Positions 31,203-41,400 of a DNA stretch of 64,000 nucleotides are shown here, one piece after another (positions within the stretch are counted from its first letter, which is position 1; every line of letters starts with the position of its first letter). The notes under the pieces are model-generated. The model was not told where the DNA came from and ran no database searches. It saw only the letters and a program-made list of their open reading frames with translations. Origin of the DNA: Hirudinaria manillensis (taxonomy: Eukaryota; Annelida; Clitellata; Hirudinida; Hirudinidae); the NCBI GenBank assembly GCA_034509925.1, contig CM067526.1, forward strand, positions 14,331,510 through 14,395,509. The letters run 5' to 3'. The position numbers were made by a program, and so were the translations under genes.

Positions 31203-33581
31203 ATGAAACAAGTCATAGCTAAAATATTGGCAGGTTCCAGTGATAGGAGGATTAATGAAGTTACTAGACTCTTGAATGATGCAGGTGTGAAAACAGCAGA
31301 AGATCTGAAATATTATGATTGGAACAACTTGAAGGAACTCAGAGGATTGTCAAACATGGAGATCAGCAAAATCATGAGATATGTTCAGGAGAGTTAGTTA
31401 ATTTGATTTCGTTAAAAAGCACAAAAAATAATAAATATTCATAATAAATGGTGTAATTATTTAAATATTTTTGTAAAATAATCTTAATAATGTACATTAT
31501 CTAATATTTTTGTATATTTACAAATATATAATCAATTAATAATTAATTAGATATAATAAAATATATCACAGGTATAAATTTTAAGACTAAAACAAAATTA
31601 AATTCTTTAATGAATTCGTTGCAGATTTTCCTATTGAATATAGAGAACACAAACAGAAAATGGCTGAAGAGAGGAAGATACAACACGAAACTGATATTTT
31701 CAACTTAAAAGTCCAACAGGAGAAAAAAATTCAGGAGGAGAAAAGGAAGATTGAAGAAGAAACGGAAAGAAGACTGAAACAACAACAAGAAGAATTTGAT
31801 GAATTACAAAGGAATGCTAAAGATGAAATTGAAAAGTTGAAGCAAAATTCATCACTTATAACGATCGATATTTTGGGAACAACTAGAAAGTAAATGCTCT
31901 TAAACATCGTTTTTGTCATGTCCATTTTGAAACAATCATGAAGCATTTTAATCACATAACTATTCAAATTTCACTCAGATTTTTTGTTTGCAGTTTATGT
32001 GCAAATATTAAGAAAAAATTTAAATCTTCAACTGGCAATATGGAAGGTGAAAACATTCATGCAATCAACAGTCATTTGAGTTGTCAGCATTTATCATTGT
32101 TTAGCAGTGTTTATACTTAAATTTCAAAAAGCTCCAAAATCTTAGCTATATTCTTGTTATTTGTTTGTCCACAATACTGTTTGTACAATAATATACAAAA
32201 TAACAGATCAATAAAAATAATTGCAAATAATTAAATAAAATTTTCTTTTAAGAAATCATTTGCAGAATATTTTATGGATTTCCTGTGGAAAGAGTTAATG
32301 AAATTAAAGGAATTTTCCATGAAAATGGTGTGGAAACAGAAAATGAATTTAAATATTTTGATTGGAAACTATTGGACAATTTTCAAGGGTTAACAAGTGC
32401 AGAGATCAACACAATCATGGATTTTGTTAAAGAAAGTTAGTTTCGATATGATTTGTATCTTAATGACATCTTTTCTGTGAATATTTTAATGCAAGACAAT
32501 AATTATTACATTTTATACAAGTATTATATATTGATAATAATTAATATGTTACATTTATTATAATGTTTGCATTACGTTCAAATGTTAAAGCTATAGTAAC
32601 ATTTCTTAGGTAAAACTGTTGTTGCTTGTTAGAATTGGATACTTAAAAAAAAGAATTATAATGTAAAATAAGAACTTATTTTTAAAATTAATTTGATGTG
32701 AATTACATGTGAATTACCATGTTCCTTTCAGAATTTCCAAAAGATTATAAAAGACACGAACAAAGAAGAGATGAAGAGAACAGAATGAAAAAAGAATTTG
32801 CAGAATTTAAACCAGGTTGTACACTAATGTTTTTAACCCCACAAATATCACCACTCTTGTCATCCACTATGCCTAATAACTTGCAATATAAAAACTTGGT
32901 GAAAATATTTAAATATTTATAACATTTAAAAAATTTTGAAGTGGCAGATGGAAAGGCAAACATTGAAGAAGCCATTTCCAGAATATTTTATGGGTTTCAT
33001 GTGCAGAGAATTGATCAAATTAAAGGAATTTTCCATGAAAATGATGTGAAAACAGAAGATGAATTGAAATATTTTGATTGGAGGGCATTGGATGATTTAC
33101 AAGGAGGGTTAACAAGTGCAGAGATCAACAAAATCATGGATTTTGTTAAAGAAAGTTAGTTTTAATCCAATTTGTATCTTAATGACATTTTTTTCTACAA
33201 ATACCTTGTTGTCAAACAATAAATATATTATATTTGATACAATTATTATATTTATTTAAACAATTGAATAATAATTAACATTATATAATTAACACATTGT
33301 AATGTTTCTCATTATATTCATGTATTAAAACCATAATAAAATTTCTTAGGTAAAAACTGCTGTTGCTTGTTAGAATGTGACAAATCTGCTGTTTAAAAAA
33401 GAAAGTATTATAATGTAAAATAAGAACTTATTTTTAAAATTAATTTGACGTGAATTACATGTGAATTACCATGTTCCTTTCAGAATTTCCAAAATGTTAT
33501 AAAAGACACGAACAAAGAAGAGATGAAGAGAACAGAATGAAAGAAGAACTGGCAAAATACGAAAATGCTGCCAGCTTTTAG
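31203..33581 (+). CDS. Three-domain LKYFD / coiled-coil protein 4
   Basis: Seven exons: 31203-31392, 31625-31889, 31994-32046, 32253-32435, 32732-32815, 32948-33154 and 33484-33581; phases 1, 2, 1, 1, 1, 1; exactly 359 residues. The order is domain 1 (KQVIAKILAGSSDRRI, TAEDLKYYDW), long coil starting N-F-P-I-E-Y-R-E-H-K with a run of E, K and Q, a short basic linker, domain 2 (CRIFYGFPVERV, FKYFDW), a short coil (KFPKDYKRHEQRR), domain 3 (SRIFYGFHVQRI, LKYFDW) and a last short coil. Domain 2 plus coil and domain 3 plus coil are a very recent tandem duplication including introns. No membrane segment. The 5' exon border lies at TTGCAG (31191-31196), which implies an untranslated first exon. Confidence 0.7.
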
Positions 33582-33631
33582 CATCAGTTGCTCTTTGAAC
33601 ATATTTAGAATGAAATCATGGAACCTGATTG

Positions 33632-33632
33632 G

Positions 33633-33708
<76 letters not shown>
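33632..33708 (+). repeat. (GATT)n microsatellite in 3' UTR
   Basis: About 19 uninterrupted GATT units between the stop codon at 33581 and the AATAAA at 33772, so it lies in the 3' untranslated region of the three-domain gene. Confidence 0.9.
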
Positions 33709-33710
<2 letters not shown>

Positions 33711-33771
33711 AATGTGAACCACAGAAATGTGAACCCAATCCTAAATTTATTTATGTGCTTCAACAATTGTG

Positions 33772-33777
33772 AATAAA
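33772..33777 (+). terminator. Poly(A) signal of three-domain LKYFD gene
   Basis: AATAAA about 190 bases after the stop codon. Confidence 0.45.
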
Positions 33778-34343
33778 AATGACAATATTTAAAACTTGAT
33801 TTCTGATCTTCTGGAGTCGTGATTAATTTTAAATAAATAAGCCAGTTTTGCATATTTACCATAAAGTGAAATAATATGCAAATATGAATAAATTTAGTTT
33901 TCGAGAAATTTGCAAAAATGTGAAGTTCCTAGTGTTGTTGTTGGTGGCTTTTTGCATAAAGAAACTTGGAATTTCCGCGAGTGTTGATCGTGGCTTTCTC
34001 AGATTATTCCATTAATTTCCTGAATAACTAAATGCATAATTTTCAATATTTGACTAAAATTAAAAAATATTAAAATAGATAGGAATTGTTGCTAATAATT
34101 TATAAGGGTGACCAAAATAACATCGCTTGTCTTCAGTTTCTATTAAAAGAAATTTGGGAAAACCCTGCATCATCAATCGTTTGAGAAAGTCGAATTATGT
34201 TCTGGAGTGAGAATTGAGTTCTTTAAAACGTTATAATATATTAATTTAAATATTTTATCGATTAATGACAATATGATGATTTAATTAAATAATTAATTTT
34301 CCTTTTAAATTTCAAACACAAATTCACTGAAAATTGAACAGAT

Positions 34344-35325
34344 ATGTCCGTCAAAGATACAGTCTCTGAAATTCTGAAGGGTTCTCCAGAAGCCAGGATC
34401 ATCCAGGTTGTTGATGTTCTCGAAAGAGGAGGAGTTAGTACAAGAGATGATTTGAAGTATTACAGCTGGACTTCATTGAAGGAATTTGGAAGTCTCAGTG
34501 AAATGGAAATTAATAAAATCATGAGATATGTCCAAACAAGTTTGTCATTCTGAATATTATTTTGCCTCAATTGTTATGATCATCATCACAGATTTTATAT
34601 ATTAAATATTTTAGTTATGAATGTGTCATCATCATCATCATCACCATCACCACCACCACCATCATCATCATCAGAGCTTGTTGTTTCATAACTAATGACA
34701 CATCATCAACTTTCATTTAATCCAAACTCCAGTCTGCTGAGAAAATATATAAATAGAAATATTAGTGTTTAAATCTAGTATTTTTGTTATTTTCAATAAT
34801 TCTCCTATTAAATTGTTATTTCTGAGATTATCACGTAATTAAAGTTTGTTTTAAAATTTTACAGACTTCCCTGAAGAATATAAAGAGCATAAATTGAAAA
34901 AGGATGAAGAGGCAAGATTGGAGAGGGACGTTGAACTCTCCAACCTTAAAATTGAATCGGAGAAAGAATTGCAACGAGAAAAAAATAAGCATCAAGAATT
35001 AATGCACAAAAAATTCATTCAAATCGACATTCATCCGAATGCAGAGGAATGCAAGATGAAGTCGAGGAGAGCCGAGCTTTCGGTCGGCGGAGATCGTCTG
35101 AAATGCCCTCTTCAGATCTTCATCTTCATCATCATCATCATCTTTGCTTTTATTGTAAATTCACCCCTTTATCTGTTGCTAGGAGGCAGTGTTTTATTTA
35201 TCGTTGCCTATCATTTTGATCAGAATGGCCAAGTAGTTCAGTGGAAGCTGTGCATTGTCATTTACTTCGGCAGTCTCTTCATTTTCCACATCATTCCTTA
35301 CCTTGCAGGGAGCACAAATGCTTAG
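34344..35325 (+). CDS. LKYFD-domain, coiled-coil, multi-pass membrane protein 5
   Basis: Two exons, 34344-34539 and 34865-35325, phase-1 intron, 218 residues. Residues 1-65 are the domain (SEILKGSPEARIIQV, TRDDLKYYSW, MEINKIMRYV). Exon 2 starts N-F-P-E-E-Y-K-E-H-K and forms a coiled coil to about residue 105. Then come three hydrophobic stretches: CPLQIFIFIIIIIFAFIV, YLLLGGSVLFIVAYHF and LCIVIYFGSLFIFHIIPYL. This is the only family member with a clear multi-pass C terminus. With the domain and coil on one side of a membrane, it could act as a membrane-bound recruiting partner for the soluble members (inference). AATAAA follows at 35569. Confidence 0.72.
34625..34674 (+). repeat. (CAT/CAC)n run in intron
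   Basis: A run of TCA and CCA triplets inside the single intron of the membrane-type gene. Confidence 0.8.
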
Positions 35326-35568
35326 GAACGGCAACAGTATACTCAGCCTCTCTCTCTCTGTCTCCCCATTCAAATGATGCTGAATATTTTTGACAACCAA
35401 GTGACGATTATTTTATTCCATTGAATGAATTATGATTTAAACTATTAATAATTATTTAAATTAAATAACTAATATTATTTAATGTTGCACTAACATGTTC
35501 ATGACTCATTTCATAAATTTGATTCAGAATGGATCGTTAATGTTTAATTCTCTTGATGGTTTTCCCCA

Positions 35569-35574
35569 AATAAA
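35569..35574 (+). terminator. Poly(A) signal of multi-pass LKYFD gene
   Basis: AATAAA 244 bases after the stop codon. Confidence 0.45.
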
Positions 35575-36092
35575 AACAATCATCCGTGAAGGATGGATGG
35601 CTTGATTTTTATATTTGTTGAAATTGATTTCTTAAAATCAATATCAATTAATTGACAAATGATGGGTGGAAGGATGGAAAATAAAGTGAAAGTGGTTTGC
35701 TTGTTCCTTGTTCAAGCAAGTAACAAATGATTTTAATGAGAACAATCTATCGATTGACACTGCGTTCGAAAATCACGCCACGGTATTTTGGATGTTTTAG
35801 GATTAATAAAATCATTTCATTTAATTTAAATGATTAAGCAATCAAATTGGTTAATAATCTGTCTCAAATTATGACAATAGTTAAGTCGAGACATGGAAAC
35901 ACTGGGATGTAATAACATGCCAGTATTAACATGCTGTGTTTCTATACTTGGATGTTGAACTTCACTGAACTGTCAATAAACATGGTGTTTTGCCCCATGT
36001 GGGACCCAAAGTATCCTTGGATTTCAATTCCCTTTTGAGGAGCACTTAATGACCGTGTCATTTATTGCACGTTAATTGGTACAATAATGACA

Positions 36093-36141
<49 letters not shown>

Positions 36142-36906
36142 TAATAATAACATCAATAATAATAACTAAATAAAGACTCCAAAATAATGTATCAGATTAA
36201 TGGAAATTATTATAAAAATCAACCAAAATATTATAAACAAAAACACCATCAACAACAACAACAACAACACCATCAACACCAACAAAAACAACAACAAATT
36301 ATCTCACATTTAAAACATTAAATCCACTTCAATCATTATCATGGCTTTTTAAAAGGTGCCGAAGTTCAAAACGCCAAATAACCACCAATGAGACACCAGT
36401 GAAAATCGGATTTTCCAGAATAAATCACGTGACCATTACAGGTTTTCATGCACTTGATTGTCTCAGGTGTGAAATAAATATTACTTGATTAGTTATGAAT
36501 TGCATGTTGATGCACTTTTTCAAAATTAATTATTTTGCATAATTTGTAACCCATTTATTTGATATTTATTTGCATATTATTTCATATATATTTGCATATT
36601 ACTAATAAACACACGATGTACTGCACAAACACAACTTGATTGATCATGCATTTCAATGCAACGCCCTTCTATTCAAAGGCTTTTGACACGTCAGCACAAA
36701 AAATGAATTTAATGGGAATTAGGGACAGAAGTCTGCAAAGAGAAAAGTTCTGAGATTCCTTGAAGGTTTGCAAGTAACAATAATCACTTAATTATTTGGT
36801 TTTAATTATAAACTGCTAATTTAATACAGGAATATCTAATTTTTTATTGAACTCCATTCTAATTATATGCGTGAAACTTTAGAAATCTCATTTTCAAAAC
36901 TTGCAG
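35575..36906. other. Intergenic with (AAT)n and (CAA)n runs
   Basis: No exon. (AAT)n is at about 36088-36150, a (CAA)n/(ACC) run at 36245-36297, and repeated TATTTGCATATTA near 36566-36602. Confidence 0.6.
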
Positions 36907-37230
36907 AACGACTCCGGAAGTATGGAAAAAATAGATTTCGGAGATCACTTGTCTGCCCACCATCGGAGACCCAGGGAAAACCCTTTAGAGGAAGTCTGTA
37001 AATTTATCTTCAAAATGATTGTTTACCTTTTCAATGGTTTCATGATGCTGTGGCTCGAGTCTGGATACTTGAAAGTTGCATCGGCTATCGTCTCAAATGT
37101 GTTCCTCCTTCTTCAACTCCATCCTGAAAACGTTCCTGATTTTCAAATGTTTTTCTTCAACCTTTTGTCGATAATTTTACATTTCTTAAAAGATGACTTG
37201 TTGAAAATTCTTGAAGATGCATTGAGATGA
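36907..37230 (+). CDS. Orphan exon, ~102-residue hydrophobic protein
   Basis: ATG at 36922 opens a frame to TGA at 37228-37230, preceded by an acceptor-like AACTTGCAG at 36898-36906. The product starts with a charged MEKIDFGDH stretch, then has two hydrophobic helices (CKFIFKMIVYLFNGFMMLWL and the region around VASAIVSNVFLLLQL) and a third amphipathic one. No resemblance to the LKYFD family or any family I know. It may be the last exon of a gene whose earlier exons I cannot find. Confidence 0.4.
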   Translation, partial: NDSGSMEKIDFGDHLSAHHRRPRENPLEEVCKFIFKMIVYLFNGFMMLWLESGYLKVASAIVSNVFLLLQLHPENVPDFQMFFFNLLSIILHFLKDDLLKILEDALR

Positions 37231-38416
37231 CATTGTGTGACATGTAATAACCCATCCCTGCATAATACGTAATCGTTTAAAATGAATGAAAACAATTTAT
37301 TTTTAGATTAAAAATAACATTTGCAATTTTGAATTATTGTTAAACAAACAAATACAAATTGTTTATTTTTTAAAAGAAAGTTTTCACTTTTTTAAATTGT
37401 TGTCAATCAGTCGATTGCAACGTTGTGATGTTGTGATGTTGAAATAGTTGATGAATATTACTGCACTATGATGCTTTAAAGGCACTCAGTTGACTTTGAA
37501 AGGATTTAACAAATGGAATCTTTAAGGTCACAATTCCAGCCACAATTTGAATAATTTTAGATAATAGCTTCGGAGAAAAAAATAAATTACAATAATAAAA
37601 AATAATTGTATCGTCAACAACATTGAAGTTGCAACACCGATCTGATTGATAATTGGGACGTAAAGAAACATGTTAAACATGCTAAATAAGAATGATTGAA
37701 ATCACACACACAGTCGCAAGCTCACGTGCATGCGAGGGTTGATTTGAAACGACGAACGATTTAACTTGAACGAGAAAAATTTAATCGAACAATTAAACAA
37801 CAAAATCTTTTAAAAACCATAAATTGAAAATAATAAATTAAATTTTAAAATTTGAAAAAATCAAATGTCAGTCAAAACCAACAGTGGACCCATTCTAAAG
37901 TTGCACGAACCGACAGCCTGCAAGGCAACCGGTCTCGTCCAAGCATTTCGGGATTGAAGAACCTGTCAATTTGCAATTGACTGAGGATTGCAAGAACACG
38001 TAGCTTGAAATTCATCACAAATCAAATTCAGAAATGATTTTCAATCAGTTTTCTAGGTTTTCATCTGTGCTTTAAAACATGACCAAGGCATGGACAGTTT
38101 TGAATTACGCATTCCTGGCTTCTTTGATATGGGAATGAATTGTGATTCAAAACAACTTTCAAGCAAATTTTGTCAACAAAACTTTGATCCTGCCTTGTTT
38201 ATAATCAGCATTTAAGCAATGAAAAGAAGTCTGAAATCAAAGACAAACTTCTAAAACTTTGAGATTATTTCTACACTGATTCAACATTTTGATTTTCAAT
38301 CGATTGCCACAAACATTGCAGCATTTTAGTGAAACAAGGTCAACAAAGACATTTATAATCGTGCAAAAAACATCCAAATAGAGAAAAAAGAAGCATTTGA
38401 CGAATCAGAGGAACGA
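37231..38416. other. Intergenic, 3' flank of the kinesin gene
   Basis: No exon recognised on either strand; AT-rich. The minus-strand 3' UTR of the kinesin should begin at 38416, but no consensus AATAAA was noticed close to the stop. Confidence 0.4.
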
Positions 38417-41400
38417 TTAAGAAGCATCGTGGAGGAATTCTAAGCTTTTTCTTATTTCTCTTCGTGCTCTCGTTCTTGCCTCGTAGCAGTCGGCAACGAG
38501 TCCGAAGGAGTTTCCGTCGTCGTCCAAACGCAAAGCGCCGACGGTCCTCGCGACACGTCGATCGCCTCTCGGAAAAGAATCCCGAATCCTCGTGCAAGAC
38601 TCTTCGCTGGAAGAGCTAACTTTGAAATTCCTGACGGGAGTCGAACATTCAAATTCGTCTCTCTTGCGTCCATGCCCGGACGACGTCTTGCTCCTTTCTC
38701 TGCCCCCTCGTTCGATTTTTACAAGCTCGTCGACTTCCCGAGAACGTCCGACTCGTGTCGCGACGGCAGCTTCTGACGCGTAGAAGTCCTCGGCATCTGA
38801 AGTTCGATCGAAATTGGGAGAATCGATGCGATCCGAACCGAACGACCTCTCGTCCAAGCAACGAGAGGCACAGTCGGCGTCCCGATGATGATGATGATGA
38901 TAATTCAGATCCGATGCATGACGCAAATTAAATGACATTTTGGGCTCTGAAAAGTCGTGCCCGAGGCCGAGAGGAGATGAAACCATCGAGGAGTATTGCC
39001 TCTCATCTCTCCTGGATGTTCTCATTTTTGCATTCGATCTTTGATCGACCACAAATTCCTTAAGAGGATTGGACATTTCGTGATTTTGCGTGGCCTCTTT
39101 CGACCTAATCCATTCCATGCTTGAAAGCCTTTCTTCTATTTTCCTTCTCGAAGCTTCCAATCTTCTGCAGTGCCTGGCCAGGAATTCTTGATCGAATCTG
39201 ATTGTTGGATAATCAAAAGCGTCATCTTCTCGATCTCCGATCTCAAAGAATCGATCGATCGAATGACTTCTGCTCGTTCTCTGAAGCTCGATCGGATGCG
39301 CGCTCTCTTCGAGAAGATTCAGGTAAAGATCCGTCTGTCCGAGATGGTAGTTGAGTTGAGCCTCCGACAATTCGATTTGAACCTTCGAAGGCACCACCTG
39401 CTTGGCCAGCATTTCGATCATTCGACGTTTTTCTCTTTTAAGTCTGTTGATTTCACGTTTCCAGTTGTCGTGTTTGTGATGTAGCGTGCTGCCGGTCAGT
39501 CTGCTCAGGGAGTGCGTTTTACGACGACAGTCTTCCGTGTTTGTCCAAGCGTCACGGACGAAACGATTTCCGTGGAGAGTACCGGGCGAAGCGCTTCCCC
39601 TGTCGGACAGCCAAACGGGGGTGTTGGTGCAACGATCCTCGAGCCCTGAATCATGAATTGGGGAGCCAAGGAGTACGTGTCTTGATGTGTCGGTCCAAAG
39701 TTTCCTGGATGCAGGGGACTTTGATGATTCCTTGATATGCTTGGAATGTTTAGACGACAAGTCGGATGGCGTGGGCATTCTGTTTCCTGACGCGCTTTCT
39801 TTCTTCTGCCTCTTCTCAACCGATCGGAAAAACTTCATCGGATGAGATCTGTTCAAATTGTCTCCGTCGAATAGCAGAGTTTCAAATTCATCCTCGATGC
39901 ATGTCCTGACTTCCGTCATCGAATTTGACATTCTCACGTTCTCGGCGTAAGACGGAGGAGAAATAATGTCGTCATCGAGAAGTTTCAGTTTCCTGTTGGC
40001 ATCAGATGATTTGCTTTCATCTTTGAATTTATTTTTGGTTGGAGACAAAGAATATTTGTTCGGACCATTTTCATTCGGACTCGTTTTAGACGACCTCCCA
40101 AATGTTGTCGGTTGTAGGATGTCCTCTGAGAACTCCGAATCGGTCACCAAAGTCGAGACGTTGTTCTTGCAGATCAGATATGAAGATTCACTTTCACTGG
40201 CCTGCCTGGTTTCTGTCGAGAAACTTTGATCTCTGAGTTCGGAACTCTTCGGGGAATCTGTTCTCGGCACAGGAGCATCACGCCTTGGCGGCTTGGAACC
40301 ATCGGGAACGAGGTCAGCAAAGGCAGTCGGAACACGTTGGACAACATCTTCTGTCGGTTTGGTAGAATGAGAATTGTCTGATATGCTGGGAGTTTTCTTC
40401 TGTAAAATAGGAGATGTCTGGGTTTCAATGACTCTCTTTTCAGGATACGTCTGCGTTTCAATTGTCCTGTTGTAACTCAGGGGGGAATCGACAAACTGAC
40501 GAATATTGGCGACGCTCAGACATTCACGGCTATTTCTGAAGGTGGTGTCATAGACACTAACGTGGGTAGTTTGGGGATCGTTTATAAAGGCAGAGATGTG
40601 ACTTGAAGTCGTAGCATTTTTTATGGTCATGGGGCAACCACGGTGTTGCTTAGATTCAGCAATTGGTGATCCTTCTCTTCTCGGAATGAGAGGAGATGCA
40701 AGTCGGTCGTGTTCGTCGTTTGTTGGATGACTGCGATGCAACAACATCATTCTAGAATCATCTTTGACTGCAGCTGAAGATTCCAGAACTTGCGAGAACT
40801 CCTTTAAAGAGCCGCTCGAACTATCTTCTCTGTAAGGCAGAAGCATTTCATCAAAGGATGCGTCTCGGTCGCTGGTAGTGCCGAGGCAGTCCGCCTCCCC
40901 TTCGCCTTTGTCGATGTTGTCCTCATTCAAAACAAAGCATTTGACGTCGTTCCTGTCACCGTCGACATATTCACCAGAACCATACATCTCTCGTTCAAGC
41001 TCCATGCTTCCAATTTCTTCATCTTCAGAAGCATCTTCTCCAACAAGTGGTGCTTCAATAGTATTTTCATCATCTTCATATTTATCATCATCGTCATCAC
41101 CATTGTCGAAGGCAGTCCCATAAAGTACGTTCTCTTTACTATTGTCGACTATTGACTGGATTCCCACACCGTACTGGGATACGTTCTTGAGACTGCCGTG
41201 TCCGTTCAGAAACCGTCGAGTTTCCCTTCCGCACACTTCGTCGACATCGGGGTCGACGAGTACCAAAGTGATGCTATCAATGGAATCGTAAGTACCGTGC
41301 CTCTTGGCTTTGTCTTCTGGTGACCTCAAATCATCCAGAGAGCTGGAATGCTGGCGTTCCACTGGAAAGTCTTTGTTGTTGACTATTTGAAATGTATCTA

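Noticed and set aside
33480-33862. Ser-Ile-Asn-Gln repeat open frames on the minus strand
   Set aside because: Produced by the (GATT)n repeat in a 3' UTR.
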